Source: an uncultured Oscillospiraceae bacterium
GTDB taxonomy: Bacteria > Bacillota_A > Clostridia > Oscillospirales > Oscillospiraceae
DNA length: 13,853 nt
Reading direction: 5' to 3'
Assembly (NCBI GenBank): GCA_944385265.1
Contig: CALWWO010000094.1
Coordinates: forward strand, 1-13,853
A program made the position numbers and the translations under genes. The notes beneath the pieces are model-generated. The model ran no database searches. It was not told where the DNA came from and saw only the letters and a list, made by a program, of their open reading frames with translations. Below, piece after piece: positions 1 to 8,473 of this stretch (position 1 is its first letter; each line of letters begins with the position of its first letter).

Positions 1-1428
1 GAGCCGACAGCGGCAGCGCTTGCTTACGGTCTTGATAAGGAATCCGATCAGAAGATCATGGTATACGACCTCGGCGGCGGTACGTTCGACGTATCAGTGC
101 TTGAGATCGGCGACGGCGTTATCGAAGTCCTCGCTACCGCCGGTAACAACCGTCTTGGCGGCGATGATTTTGACGAGTGTATTATGAAATATCTTGCCGG
201 TGAATTTAAGAAAGACACCGGCATCGACCTCACGACTGATAAGGTCGCGATGCAGAGACTGCGCGAGGCCGCTGAAAAAGCTAAGATTGAGCTCTCCGGC
301 GTGACCTCTACAAATATCAACCTGCCGTATATCACGGCGGATGCAACAGGTCCGAAGCATCTTGACGTAACTCTTACAAGAGCAAAATTCAACGAGCTTA
401 CGGCTCATCTTGTTGAAATGACGATGGGACCTGTAAATCAGGCGCTTTCCGACTCCGGTCTTTCAGCCTCTGAGCTCTCCAAAGTACTTCTCGTCGGCGG
501 CTCAACGCGTATTCCGTCCGTACAGGAAGCTGTCAAAAAGCTGACCGGCAAAGAGCCGTTCAAGGGCATTAACCCCGATGAATGCGTCGCGATAGGTGCC
601 GCTATCCAGGGCGGCGTTCTCGGCGGCGACGTTGAGGGTATCCTTCTTCTTGACGTTACCCCACTGTCACTCGGTATCGAAACTCTCGGCGGTGTATTCA
701 CAAAGCTAATTGAGCGCAACACGACGATCCCGACAAAGAAGAGTCAGGTGTTCTCTACCGCCGCCGATAACCAGACCTCCGTTGAGGTCAACGTCCTCCA
801 GGGCGAGCGTGAAATGGCGGCATATAATAAATCACTCGGCAGATTCCATCTTGACGGTATCGCCCCGGCTCGCCGCGGTGTACCGCAGATAGAGGTTACT
901 TTCGATATTGACGCAAACGGTATCGTAAACGTATCGGCGAAAGATCTCGGGACCGGTCGTGAGCAGCATATCACCGTGACCTCCTCCTCTAACCTCAGCA
1001 AAGAGGATATCGAAAAGGCTGTCCGCGAAGCGGAGCAGTACGCCGCTGAAGACAAGAAGCGCAAAGAAGAGATAGACGTACGCAATCAGGCAGATCAGAT
1101 GGTATATCAGAGTGAAAACACCCTCTCTGAAATGGGCGATAAGATCTCGCCCGAAGACAAGAAGACCATCGAGGACGCTCTTGCAAAGGTGCGCGAGGCT
1201 TTGAAAGGTACTGATACGGAAATGATCAAAATGGCGACGGAGGAGCTTCAGAAAGCTTTCTACGCCGTATCTGAAAAGCTTTACAGCCAGGCAAACCCGC
1301 AGCAGGGGCAGCCGGGCGCAGGCTATGATCCGAATGCCGGCGCAGGTCCGCAGGGCGGCGCTCCGGGCGGCGACTATTACGATGCCGATTATGAGGTTGT
1401 AGATGACGATAACAACAATAATAAATAA
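1..1428 (+). CDS. dnaK: Molecular chaperone DnaK (Hsp70), 5'-truncated by window edge
   Basis: DnaK is a cytoplasmic ATP-dependent Hsp70 that binds exposed hydrophobic peptides and works with DnaJ and GrpE. The frame is open from base 1: the first visible residues are [13 protein letters not shown], a hallmark of the Hsp70 nucleotide-binding domain, so the ATG at 58 is internal. About 475 residues are visible and roughly the first 150-170 are missing. In order one sees the phosphate-2 motif [13 protein letters not shown], the adenosine motif [13 protein letters not shown], the interdomain linker [14 protein letters not shown], the beta-sandwich substrate-binding domain and the helical lid. 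The tail is Gly/Pro/Gln-rich and ends [11 protein letters not shown], an Asn run where many homologues end EVVD with a few acidic or Lys residues. dnaJ follows after about 100 bp. Any heat-shock operator such as CIRCE would lie upstream of the window. Identification is certain. Confidence 0.98.
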   Translation, partial: EPTAAALAYGLDKESDQKIMVYDLGGGTFDVSVLEIGDGVIEVLATAGNNRLGGDDFDECIMKYLAGEFKKDTGIDLTTDKVAMQRLREAAEKAKIELSGVTSTNINLPYITADATGPKHLDVTLTRAKFNELTAHLVEMTMGPVNQALSDSGLSASELSKVLLVGGSTRIPSVQEAVKKLTGKEPFKGINPDECVAIGAAIQGGVLGGDVEGILLLDVTPLSLGIETLGGVFTKLIERNTTIPTKKSQVFSTAADNQTSVEVNVLQGEREMAAYNKSLGRFHLDGIAPARRGVPQIEVTFDIDANGIVNVSAKDLGTGREQHITVTSSSNLSKEDIEKAVREAEQYAAEDKKRKEEIDVRNQADQMVYQSENTLSEMGDKISPEDKKTIEDALAKVREALKGTDTEMIKMATEELQKAFYAVSEKLYSQANPQQGQPGAGYDPNAGAGPQGGAPGGDYYDADYEVVDDDNNNNK

Positions 1429-1464
1429 ACTCATTTCCCTTGAGCTGTTTATTCTGCGCGGTAA

Positions 1465-1494
1465 AAAGAATCTCCGGCATACCGGAGATTCTTT
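1465..1494 (+). other. Intercistronic stem-loop between dnaK and dnaJ
   Basis: A perfect 13-bp inverted repeat, AAAGAATCTCCGG (1465-1477) and CCGGAGATTCTTT (1482-1494), closes on a four-base loop, CATA. On the plus strand it is followed by ACTGCGTTGTG rather than a U-run, so it is not a classical intrinsic terminator for dnaK. Read on the minus strand it would end in TTCTTTTTA, but no minus-strand gene is nearby. Likely roles are partial attenuation, mRNA processing or 3'-end protection of a dnaK transcript, setting the dnaK:dnaJ ratio. The structure is seen directly. The role is inferred. Confidence 0.7.
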
Positions 1495-1529
1495 ACTGCG
1501 TTGTGATCGGCTAAGAAAGGAGCCTTGTA

Positions 1530-2669
1530 ATGGCTGAGCAAAAACGAGATTATTATGAAGTACTCGGCGTCGGCAAAAACGCGTCGGACGCCGATATTAA
1601 AAAAGCATATAGAAAGCTTGCAAAAGAAAACCACCCCGATCTCCACCCAGACGACAAAAACGCGGAAGCGCGGTTTAAAGAGATAAACGAGGCGTATGAG
1701 GTTTTGTCTGACGCTGACAAGCGTGCGCGCTATGACCAGTACGGTCACGCCGGAGTCGATCCGAACTTTAACGCCGGAGGAGCGGGATTTGGCGCTGACG
1801 GCTTTGATTTCGGCGACATTTTTTCATCGTTCTTCACAGGCGGCTTTGGCGGAAATACGCGGCAGAACAGGAATGCTCCGCGCCGCGGCGAGAGCATACG
1901 TACAGGCGTCTCCGTAACCTTCGAAGAAGCTGCTTTCGGCTGTCAGAAAGAGATAACTGTCGCGCGGATAGAAAAGTGCGACACCTGCGGCGGCTCCGGC
2001 TGCGCAGAAGGGACGACGGCGGAGACCTGCTCGAGCTGCCACGGCAACGGGTACGTAAAAACGCAGCAGCAGACGCTTTTCGGCGTCATGCAAACAACGG
2101 CAGAGTGCCCGAAATGTCACGGTACCGGCAAGATCATACATCAACCCTGTAAAACGTGTCACGGCGATGGCGTAGTCCGCCGTCAGAAAAAGATTTCCGT
2201 CAATATACCCGCCGGTATCGACGACGGTCAGACGATCTCGCTGCGCGGTCAGGGGCACGTCGGCGAAAACGGCGGTCCTGCCGGTGATTTACTTATAACG
2301 GTCGCGGTCAAGCGCCACGACATATTTACAAGAGAGGGTACGTCGGTCTACTGCACAATTCCGATAACCGTCGCGCAGGCGATACTCGGTGATTCTATAG
2401 AGGTGCCGACGCTTGACGGTAAGGTGAAATACTCCATTCCCGAGGGGACACAGACAGGCACAGTGTTCCGCCTCAAGGGCAAAGGTATCCCGAATCTAAG
2501 ACGCGACGGGCGCGGCGACCAGTACGTGACTGTTCATGTCGAGATACCGAAGGGGCTTTCAAACGAGCAAAAAGATCTTGTAAGGCAGTTTGAAGCCTCA
2601 ATGACAGGTAAAAATTACACAAAACAGCCCAGTTTCTTTGAGCGACTCAAGAAGAAAAAAGATAAATGA
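1530..2669 (+). CDS. dnaJ: Co-chaperone DnaJ (type I Hsp40)
   Basis: DnaJ delivers unfolded substrates to DnaK and stimulates its ATPase. The 379-residue protein has full family length. The J domain covers about residues 5-70, with the catalytic HPD at 35-37, followed by a Gly/Phe-rich linker (about 75-110). The zinc-binding domain has four CxxC motifs of the CxxCxGxG type at C150/C153, C167/C170, C193/C196 and C207/C210. Then come the C-terminal beta-sandwich peptide-binding domains with the typical RLKGKGIPN segment. The ATG is preceded by AAAGGAG (1516-1522) with 7-nt spacing, so the start is secure. It lies about 100 bp downstream of dnaK, separated by a stem-loop, and is closed by a strong terminator. 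Everything needed for function is intact. Confidence 0.98.
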   Translation: MAEQKRDYYEVLGVGKNASDADIKKAYRKLAKENHPDLHPDDKNAEARFKEINEAYEVLSDADKRARYDQYGHAGVDPNFNAGGAGFGADGFDFGDIFSSFFTGGFGGNTRQNRNAPRRGESIRTGVSVTFEEAAFGCQKEITVARIEKCDTCGGSGCAEGTTAETCSSCHGNGYVKTQQQTLFGVMQTTAECPKCHGTGKIIHQPCKTCHGDGVVRRQKKISVNIPAGIDDGQTISLRGQGHVGENGGPAGDLLITVAVKRHDIFTREGTSVYCTIPITVAQAILGDSIEVPTLDGKVKYSIPEGTQTGTVFRLKGKGIPNLRRDGRGDQYVTVHVEIPKGLSNEQKDLVRQFEASMTGKNYTKQPSFFERLKKKKDK

Positions 2670-2677
2670 CCGCCTTT

Positions 2678-2711
2678 AAAGCCATTGCGAATAGTCCGCA
2701 ATGGCTTTTTT
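2678..2711 (+). terminator. Intrinsic terminator after dnaJ
   Basis: A 12-bp perfect stem, AAAGCCATTGCG (2678-2689) and CGCAATGGCTTT (2697-2708), has a 7-base loop (AATAGTC) and runs into six T residues (2706-2711). It begins 8 bases after the dnaJ stop codon and ends the dnaK-dnaJ transcription unit. Confidence 0.93.
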
Positions 2712-2823
2712 CGTTCCTTATGCGGGAAGAAGCTCACCTTTCCTTATCTTTTAAGAGTAATCAAACATAAAAAGCCGCCGCGCTCTATCCTTTCTGCTGT
2801 TAGCAAAGCCAGGAAATATTGAC

Positions 2824-2852
2824 TTTACGTATGGGAATACAGGCGTTATAAT
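2824..2852 (+). promoter_or_regulatory. Predicted sigma-A promoter of azlCD
   Basis: A -35-like TTTACG (2824-2829) lies 17 bp from a perfect -10 TATAAT (2847-2852), about 30 bp upstream of the azlC start. A closer -35 match, TTGACT (2819-2824), is 22 bp from the -10 and therefore less likely. The rest of the 2712-2823 gap shows no T-box, riboswitch or other structure that I recognise. Confidence 0.65.
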
Positions 2853-2884
2853 AAGAGACCGTGGGAGGAGCGTGCTGAAAAAAC

Positions 2885-3634
2885 ATGAAGAAAAACGATA
2901 CATACTCATTAAAATCCGCTGATAACAGAGCTATCTTCCGCAGCGGTATGCACGACGGCATACCTATCGGTCTCGGCTATTTCGCGGTATCGTTTTCGTT
3001 GGGGATAGCCGCTAAAAACGCCGGTCTTTCTCCGGTGCAGAGCTTTATTGTGAGCTTGCTTTGCAACGCGTCAGCCGGTGAATACGCAGGCTTTACCATG
3101 ATAGCCTCCGGCGCCGCTTATCTGGAAATCGCCATCATGACATTTATTGCAAACGCGAGATATCTTCTCATGAGCTGTGCGATGGGTCAGCGGATGAAGC
3201 CCGGCGTATCGCTGTTTCACCGTATGCTTATGGCGTTTGATATCACGGACGAACTTTTTGCAATAGCGATAACACGCCCCGGCTATCTCAATCCGAATTA
3301 TACTTACGGAGCTATGCTGATGTCCATCCCGTTCTGGGCTTCAGGGACGGCGCTCGGCTGTATCGCCGGCGATCTGCTTCCTCTGCGCCTTACGAGCGCT
3401 CTCGGCGTCGCTCTTTTTGGTATGTTCCTCGCCGTCATAATTCCCCCTGCAAAAGAAAACCGTATTATCGCAGGTCTTATCGCGGTGTGCTTTCTCGCAA
3501 GCTCAGCCGCGGCTTATCTGCCTGTCATCTCGCAGATTTCGGACGGTACGCGCACGATCATCCTCACGGTAGTCATTGCAGCGGCTGCCGCGCTGTTATT
3601 CCCGCGCGATCCGGATAAGGGGGAAACTCAATGA
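2885..3634 (+). CDS. azlC: AzlC family branched-chain amino acid exporter, large subunit
   Basis: The 249-residue polytopic membrane protein matches the AzlC/YgaZ family. With AzlD it forms a predicted exporter for branched-chain amino acids (azaleucine resistance in Bacillus; the E. coli counterpart is YgaZH). The family signature is at about residues 20-60: a short charged N-terminus, then GMHDGIPIGLGYFAVSF followed by SLGIAAKNAGLS. Several hydrophobic segments follow up to the C-terminal one near 220-242. The ATG has an in-frame TGA 9 bases upstream, so no earlier start is possible. The strong GGGAGGAG (2863-2870) is about 14 nt from the ATG, longer than usual. The gene overlaps azlD by ATGA, which indicates translational coupling. 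The substrate is inferred from the family. Confidence 0.9.
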   Translation: MKKNDTYSLKSADNRAIFRSGMHDGIPIGLGYFAVSFSLGIAAKNAGLSPVQSFIVSLLCNASAGEYAGFTMIASGAAYLEIAIMTFIANARYLLMSCAMGQRMKPGVSLFHRMLMAFDITDELFAIAITRPGYLNPNYTYGAMLMSIPFWASGTALGCIAGDLLPLRLTSALGVALFGMFLAVIIPPAKENRIIAGLIAVCFLASSAAAYLPVISQISDGTRTIILTVVIAAAAALLFPRDPDKGETQ

Positions 3635-3939
3635 CGCGCAATATTTATATCTACATTCTCATTATGGCGGGCGTAAGCTACGCTATCCGCGTCCTTCCAA
3701 TGACGCTTATACGGAAACCGATCAAAAACCGTTTTTTCCAGTCGTTTCTGTATTATGTCCCATATGTAACCTTGGCTGTCATGACGTTCCCTGCAATTCT
3801 TGAGGCTACTCAAAGTCCCATCTCCGGCGCACTCGCACTATTTGTCGGTATTGCCGCTGCATGGCTTGGAGCCGGTCTGTTCAAAGTCGCCGTGTCATGC
3901 TGCACTATTGTGCTGCTTATAGAGCTGTTTATTTTTTGA
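3631..3939 (+). CDS. azlD: AzlD family branched-chain amino acid exporter, small subunit
   Basis: This 102-residue, highly hydrophobic protein has about three to four membrane segments and fits the AzlD/YgaH family, the obligate small partner of AzlC. It has the characteristic early segment VSYAIRVLPMTLIRKPI, where AzlD proteins carry a conserved RxLP(f) element, and is followed by FFQSFLYYVPYVTLAVMTF. The start ATG overlaps the azlC stop (ATGA at 3631-3634) and is preceded by AAGGGGG (3617-3623) with 7-nt spacing, all consistent with a two-gene operon. No terminator hairpin is evident between its stop and the next promoter at about 3978. Confidence 0.9.
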   Translation: MTRNIYIYILIMAGVSYAIRVLPMTLIRKPIKNRFFQSFLYYVPYVTLAVMTFPAILEATQSPISGALALFVGIAAAWLGAGLFKVAVSCCTIVLLIELFIF

Positions 3940-3977
3940 CGTGTTTTTATAATTGCATATCTCATCTCTGATTAAAA

Positions 3978-4006
3978 TTGATTTTTACGCCTTGATGTTA
4001 TATAAT
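3978..4006 (+). promoter_or_regulatory. Predicted sigma-A promoter of the CapA-like gene
   Basis: TTGATT (3978-3983) and TATAAT (4001-4006) are separated by exactly 17 bp, in an AT-rich gap 30 bp upstream of the ATG at 4036. This suggests the CapA-like gene is transcribed on its own rather than by readthrough from azlCD. Confidence 0.8.
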
Positions 4007-4035
4007 TACTAAAAATCCCCATAAAGGAGCACACC

Positions 4036-5451
4036 ATGAAAAGAAGAAGGAAAAAGAAAAATAATTCGACAGGCAAGGTCATTGCTTCAATAACTGCCAC
4101 TTGTCTTGTTTTTGCTATCGTTTTGGTCGTTCTGACTTCTAACGGGATAAGCATACCATTTTTAAGCCGGAATACGGGAAATACGTCTATTTCATCAGAT
4201 CTTACAGGCAATTCCTCTCCGGATATATCTGATACAGTCTCCGAGGAATCCTCTACTCCTGTTGTTGTTGATGAGTATACTAAAGCTACGCTGTGCTTTG
4301 CCGGTGATATCGTTCAGCATACGCCGCTCAATAACGACGCGTATAACCGCAACGGATCGTACGATTTTACCTATATGTACGAATACGCACGCGAGTATTT
4401 TGAGGCTGCCGATTATGCCGCCTGCTGTATAGAGACGACGCTTAACACGGCAAACCGCCCCATATCAGGATATCCGGCGTTCTGCTCGCCTGATGGCGTT
4501 GCATATAGTCTTAAAGAAGTCGGAATGGATCTTATCGCTACGGCGAGCAATCACGCAAACGACACGCAGCAGCAGGGCATAAACGTCACGCTCGATGTGT
4601 TGGATGCAGCCGGGCTTGACCATGTGGGTACATACAGGACGCAGGAGGAGCGCGATGAAAACAATGGCATTCTCCTCAAGGATATAAATGATATATCCGT
4701 CGCATTTTTGAATTACACATATAATACGAACTTCAATTCAATCGACGCTTACCCGTATGCTGTGAATGTCTATTATAACGATTATATGGGCGGTCTTACA
4801 GATATCAATTACGATATGGTCGCAGAGGATATGGAGGCTGCCCGCGCTATGGATCCGGATCTCATCGTCGTTATGGTGCACTGGGGCGTTGAATATACGA
4901 CTACCCCGACGGAGCAGCAGGATGCTTTTGCCGATTTCCTGTTTGAAGAGGGCGCTGACCTGATTATTGGCGGTCATCCGCACGTTCCCGAGCCGATGGA
5001 GATACGCGAGATCGACAACGGCGACGGTACGACGCGCACAGGCTACATCGTCTATTCGCTCGGCAATTTCATCTCAAATCAAAATTACGCCACGCTCACG
5101 AACGGGGCTTATACCAATCTCACCGCCATCGTGAATATCGATATCACGAAAAATATCACGCAGGATGAGGTGACGATAACGAATATCGACTACGCCCCGA
5201 TGTATTTAGCGCATCCAAACGAGTCAAACAGCGGTCATTATTGCCTGCTCGATATAAACAAGACCATCGCAGAATATGAAGCCGGCGATTACACATATGT
5301 AAATTCTTCTCTTTATACGCGGCTTCAGCAGGGTCTTGCTGATTTACACCGTATATTCGGATATGAGGAGGTCGTTCTTGAAAGAACAGATCCGGCGGAC
5401 GAGGTTGCAAATACAGGCGGCTCGTCTTCAACGGTCGGAGACGCTGCATAG
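4036..5451 (+). CDS. CapA family (PGA_cap) membrane-anchored metallophosphoesterase-like protein
   Basis: This 471-residue protein has a basic N-terminus (KRRRKKKNN), one hydrophobic anchor at about 14-34 and a Ser/Thr-rich linker (about 44-78). It is therefore probably held outside the membrane. The rest is a CapA/PGA_cap domain of the calcineurin-like phosphoesterase fold. Visible metal-site motifs are CFAGDIVQ (D91), ASNHAND (N172-H173), VMVHWGVEY (H282) and IIGGHPHVPEP (H314, H316), then VYSLGNFIS. Characterised relatives act in poly-gamma-glutamate capsule synthesis or anchoring. No capB, capC or capE homologue is nearby, so a capsule role cannot be assumed and a general cell-envelope function is equally likely. 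AAAGGAG (4023-4029) lies 6 nt before the ATG. It is a single-gene unit with its own promoter and terminator. Confidence 0.9.
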   Translation: MKRRRKKKNNSTGKVIASITATCLVFAIVLVVLTSNGISIPFLSRNTGNTSISSDLTGNSSPDISDTVSEESSTPVVVDEYTKATLCFAGDIVQHTPLNNDAYNRNGSYDFTYMYEYAREYFEAADYAACCIETTLNTANRPISGYPAFCSPDGVAYSLKEVGMDLIATASNHANDTQQQGINVTLDVLDAAGLDHVGTYRTQEERDENNGILLKDINDISVAFLNYTYNTNFNSIDAYPYAVNVYYNDYMGGLTDINYDMVAEDMEAARAMDPDLIVVMVHWGVEYTTTPTEQQDAFADFLFEEGADLIIGGHPHVPEPMEIREIDNGDGTTRTGYIVYSLGNFISNQNYATLTNGAYTNLTAIVNIDITKNITQDEVTITNIDYAPMYLAHPNESNSGHYCLLDINKTIAEYEAGDYTYVNSSLYTRLQQGLADLHRIFGYEEVVLERTDPADEVANTGGSSSTVGDAA

Positions 5452-5466
5452 CATATTGAACAAAGC

Positions 5467-5503
5467 AAAAAGTCATGGCATTCATTCGATGCCATGACTT
5501 TTT
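5467..5503. terminator. Bidirectional terminator between the CapA-like gene and ahcY
   Basis: A 15-bp perfect stem, AAAAAGTCATGGCAT (5467-5481) and ATGCCATGACTTTTT (5489-5503), has a 7-base loop. A-runs on one flank and T-runs on the other give a U-tract in either direction. It sits between the convergent CapA-like gene (stop 5451) and ahcY (stop 5564) and can end both transcripts. Confidence 0.93.
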
Positions 5504-5563
5504 ATTTATCTCGCAGCCGTGTGGCTCGTTTTTCCGCAATCTGCTGTCCGCGCCGGACGTAGA

Positions 5564-6811
5564 TCATCCGTTTGAGGAGTGGATATATTTGTACTGCTCC
5601 TCTGTAAGCTTATCTATCTCCTTGCCCATCGATTTGAGCTTCATCTCCGCGACTGCCGTATCTATCTCAGCCGGCACCTCATACACGCCGTTTTTAAGCT
5701 TTCCTGCGTTTTTGGCAAGATATTCGGCAGACAACACCTGCAGGGCAAAGCTCGTATCCATTATCTCAGCCGGATGCCCGTCGCCCGAGGCAAGATTTAC
5801 AAGCCGCCCTTCTGCAAGCAGATACACCGTTTTGCCGTTCGTAAGCTTAAATGCCTCGATATTATGCCGCGCCTCGTATATCTCAAGAGCATGCTTTCTA
5901 AGCTCTGCAACTGCAATCTCAACATCGAAATGCCCGGCGTTGCACATTACGGCGCCCTCGTGCATTTTAAGTATGTGCTCCATCGTGATAACGTCGCGGC
6001 AGCCCGTGACCGTCACGAACAGGTCGCCTACTGCCGCCGCATCCAGCATCTTCATAACCTCAAACCCGTCCATAGCCGCCTCTACTGCCTTCACTGGATC
6101 TATCTCGCATACGATCACTTTCGCGCCCATGCCCTTTGCGCGCATTGCCGTACCTTTTCCGCACCAGCCATATCCTGCGACGACTACGTTTTTACCGGCG
6201 ACGATGAGGTTTGTCGTACGCATTATACCGTCCCATACCGATTGCCCCGTACCATATCTATTGTCAAACAGGTATTTCATCTGCGCGTCATTTACGCATA
6301 TCATGGGAAACGGCAGCCGGTTTTCAGCAGCGCGTGCCCTAAGGCGATGAACGCCTGTCGTAGTCTCTTCATTACCGCCTATCAGATTTTCAGCGAGATC
6401 AGGGCGCTCATCGCAGAGTATCTGCGTAAGGTCTCCCCCGTCGTCTATGATTATATCCGGTTTGCACGACAGCGCCGCTATCAGATGGTCGTGATACTCC
6501 TCCGTTGTCGCTCCGTGCCACGCAAACACATGTACGCCGTAAGTTGCAAGACCGGCAGCTACATCATCCTGCGTAGAGAGCGGATTGCACCCCGTTGCAT
6601 ATACGTCTGCACCGCCTGTTTTAAGAAGTATGGCCGTTCTCGCAGTTTTCGCCTCCAGATGTATCGACATCGTTATTTTCAGTCCCTCAAACGGGCGCTC
6701 TGCCTTGAAGCGCTCTTCCAAAAGCGCGGCGATAGGCATATGCGCTTTTACCCAGTTTATTTTTTTTACTCCCTCCGGAGCAAGCGACATGTCTCTCAAA
6801 ATATTATCCAT
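5564..6811 (-). CDS. ahcY: Adenosylhomocysteinase (S-adenosylhomocysteine hydrolase)
   Basis: It catalyses NAD-dependent hydrolysis of S-adenosylhomocysteine to adenosine and homocysteine, removing the inhibitory product of methyltransferases. From the chosen start the protein is 415 residues. Visible motifs include CNPLSTQDDVAA (near 75-86), DDGGDLTQIL (123-132), the catalytic-lysine region NDAQMKYLFDNRYGTGQS (K179), the dinucleotide-binding loop GYGWCGKGTA (213-222) and NAGHFDVE (H294). GDGHPAEIMD follows. It ends LTEEQYKYI without the long KPDHYRY-type C-terminal tail of eukaryotic and proteobacterial enzymes, so it resembles the short Thermotoga/archaeal type. I chose ATG 6811 because AAAGGGG (6820-6826) lies 8 nt upstream; a TTG at 6862 lacks this support. 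It sits 56 bp downstream of sigE with no terminator visible between them, so cotranscription is likely. Confidence 0.95.
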   Translation of the reverse strand: MDNILRDMSLAPEGVKKINWVKAHMPIAALLEERFKAERPFEGLKITMSIHLEAKTARTAILLKTGGADVYATGCNPLSTQDDVAAGLATYGVHVFAWHGATTEEYHDHLIAALSCKPDIIIDDGGDLTQILCDERPDLAENLIGGNEETTTGVHRLRARAAENRLPFPMICVNDAQMKYLFDNRYGTGQSVWDGIMRTTNLIVAGKNVVVAGYGWCGKGTAMRAKGMGAKVIVCEIDPVKAVEAAMDGFEVMKMLDAAAVGDLFVTVTGCRDVITMEHILKMHEGAVMCNAGHFDVEIAVAELRKHALEIYEARHNIEAFKLTNGKTVYLLAEGRLVNLASGDGHPAEIMDTSFALQVLSAEYLAKNAGKLKNGVYEVPAEIDTAVAEMKLKSMGKEIDKLTEEQYKYIHSSNG

Positions 6812-6867
6812 AGCACGATCCCCTTTCCGGAAAAGTATACCATACGCCTCTTCCCTTTTCAACGCCT

Positions 6868-7593
6868 TTAAATATGCCTGCTTATTTCCCTCTTAAGCCT
6901 CCCTATTATGCGCTTCTCTAGCCTGCTGATATACGATTGGGATATCCCCATTATATCAGCCACCTCCTTTTGTGTCTTTTCGCTCGTATCAAACAGCCCG
7001 AATCTCATTATGATTATTTTCCGTTCGCGGTCTGTAAGCTTGTTTATCGCGTCCACCAGAAGCTGCTTATCCACATCGTCCTCAAGCGGTCTCATTATTA
7101 TATCGCTGTCTGTACCAAGCACATCAGAGAGTAAAAGCTCGTTCCCGTCCCAATCTATATTGAGCGGCTCATCAAATGAGATTTCTGTCTTCTGACCGTT
7201 CGTTTTCCGCAAATGCATCAGTATTTCGTTTTCTATACACCTGCTTGCATATGTGGCAAGCTTTATATTTCTATCGGATTTATACGTGTTTATCGCCTTT
7301 ATAAGTCCGATAGTTCCTATAGATATCAGATCCTCTATGTTTATACCTGTGTTTTCAAACTTTTTTGCTATGTACACTACAAGGCGCAGATTGTGCTCTA
7401 TCAGCGCTTTTTTCGCCTCTTCTGAGTTTTGTCCGCCAAGCTCAGATATATATCGCGCCTCCTCATCTTTACCAAGCGGCGGCGGCAACGTCTCGTTCCC
7501 GCCTATGTACATTATAGTACCAGGCGAAATAAGCCGCAGCTTCCCAAGCAGAGTCATGATCCTGCAATAAACGCTTATAAACATCCCTCTCAT
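6868..7593 (-). CDS. sigE: RNA polymerase sporulation sigma factor SigE (pro-sigma-E)
   Basis: SigE is the first mother-cell-specific sigma factor of endospore formation and is made as an inactive membrane-associated precursor. The 241-residue protein has a hydrophobic/basic pro-region (1 to about 28) before [12 protein letters not shown]. By alignment to Bacillus pro-sigma-E, cleavage would fall near M28/Y29. Region 2 contains [20 protein letters not shown] and [13 protein letters not shown] (near 68-101), then [16 protein letters not shown]. The invariant-looking block [20 protein letters not shown] is at 140-159. Region 4 ends with the helix-turn-helix [27 protein letters not shown] (7602-7608) lies 8 nt before the ATG and overlaps the end of spoIIGA, whose product processes this protein. 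The usual downstream neighbour sigG is absent; ahcY follows. Confidence 0.97.
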   Translation of the reverse strand: MRGMFISVYCRIMTLLGKLRLISPGTIMYIGGNETLPPPLGKDEEARYISELGGQNSEEAKKALIEHNLRLVVYIAKKFENTGINIEDLISIGTIGLIKAINTYKSDRNIKLATYASRCIENEILMHLRKTNGQKTEISFDEPLNIDWDGNELLLSDVLGTDSDIIMRPLEDDVDKQLLVDAINKLTDRERKIIIMRFGLFDTSEKTQKEVADIMGISQSYISRLEKRIIGRLKREISRHI

Positions 7594-7598
7594 TTCGT

Positions 7599-8447
7599 TT
7601 ACCCTCCTATTAACGCTGAATAATTTTCGCCGCTTGACACCTTGTTTGGCGATAGAGCTATGAGTATATCCCTTCGCCGTTTTTTATCCACATATATTTT
7701 ATCCGGCTTTACAGCCAGCAAAAATCCGCCGTTTATGCCTACCGCTCTGTACGGAACAAGTCGGAACTTGTACCTTTTGTCCTTAAAATATAGCTGCTGC
7801 AGAGCCTGCACAGGTTTTTTTAGCATATCGCTCGTCATTTCCTTCGCCATCTCTCCGGGGAACAGCCCCCGGACTGTAGCTATATCGGTTACTATTACAC
7901 GATTGCCTGAAAGCGGCTCGGACAGAGAATTTCCCGTATCGCGCAACGCCTTGAAACTCGCTGCACAGCTTCCTATTTCCACATCTATTTGCGATATGCC
8001 GCCGCCTGTTAAATCCCGCCCTGAACGCCTGTAAATCACTGAAATCACCGCATATGATACGGCAAACGAAAGTATGAGCACCTTCGTACTGATTGGTCTA
8101 TACATCCAACTGGCGTCACCGTTCCCGCTCATGTAAGATACTCCGAGAATAGCTCCGGCAAAAGTAGCGGCAGCGGAAAAAAACACAACCATTATTTTAA
8201 AGAGGCGCTTTTCCTGCCCGTAAGATATAAGCACCATTACCGCGCCGGCAATCAACTTTATGACAGGCAGCTCCCAAAATCCATATCCTTTTAAAACGGC
8301 GGCTACCGAGTACAGTCCGCCTATCGACGCACCGGCGGCTATTTTCCACCGATTTGCCGGTATATCGCATATTTTCGCCGTTACAAGAAGTATTATGTAA
8401 TTTATGATCGTATTTACCGCGAAAACGACATCGATATAGACTGTCAC
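7599..8447 (-). CDS. spoIIGA: Sigma-E processing peptidase SpoIIGA
   Basis: SpoIIGA is a membrane aspartic protease that removes the pro-sequence of sigma-E in the mother cell after a forespore signal. The N-terminal half (about residues 1-140) has around five hydrophobic segments. The soluble C-terminal half carries [13 protein letters not shown], with the catalytic DTG aspartate at about residue 170. Length is 282 residues, slightly under the Bacillus protein of about 309. Two GTG starts are possible, 8456 and 8447. I chose 8447 because AGAGGTGA (8453-8460) then has 5-nt spacing and overlaps the upstream GTG. The resulting N-terminus ([11 protein letters not shown]) also matches how family members begin. 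It lies directly upstream of sigE with a 5-nt gap, the classical spoIIG operon. Confidence 0.95.
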   Translation of the reverse strand: MTVYIDVVFAVNTIINYIILLVTAKICDIPANRWKIAAGASIGGLYSVAAVLKGYGFWELPVIKLIAGAVMVLISYGQEKRLFKIMVVFFSAAATFAGAILGVSYMSGNGDASWMYRPISTKVLILSFAVSYAVISVIYRRSGRDLTGGGISQIDVEIGSCAASFKALRDTGNSLSEPLSGNRVIVTDIATVRGLFPGEMAKEMTSDMLKKPVQALQQLYFKDKRYKFRLVPYRAVGINGGFLLAVKPDKIYVDKKRRRDILIALSPNKVSSGENYSALIGG

Positions 8448-8473
8448 CGGCGTCACCTCTCTTTCTGTATTTG

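Noticed and set aside
832..1434. 200-residue minus-strand open frame opposite the dnaK 3' half
   Set aside because: It is a shadow of the dnaK substrate-binding and lid region, without a ribosome site or homology I can recognise.
1465..1494. Reading the dnaK-dnaJ hairpin as a standard intrinsic terminator
   Set aside because: There is no U-run on the dnaK transcript after the stem, and dnaJ has no clear promoter between the hairpin and its SD. Full termination would leave dnaJ silent.
2712..2823. Riboswitch or extra small gene between dnaJ and azlC
   Set aside because: Only a 16-codon frame without SD and no stable stem-loop pair were found. The region looks like a spacer carrying the azlCD promoter at its right end.
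5546..5558. Small inverted repeat GTCCG-CGC-CGGAC near the ahcY 3' end
   Set aside because: The stem is only 5 bp with a 3-base loop and no T-run. The adjacent 15-bp hairpin at 5467-5503 explains termination.
5475..6871. Two long plus-strand open frames opposite ahcY (291 and 430 residues)
   Set aside because: Both run antisense across the well-supported ahcY. Their translations are low-complexity or rich in Arg, Cys, Tyr and Ile with no family motif, and the first begins inside the terminator hairpin.
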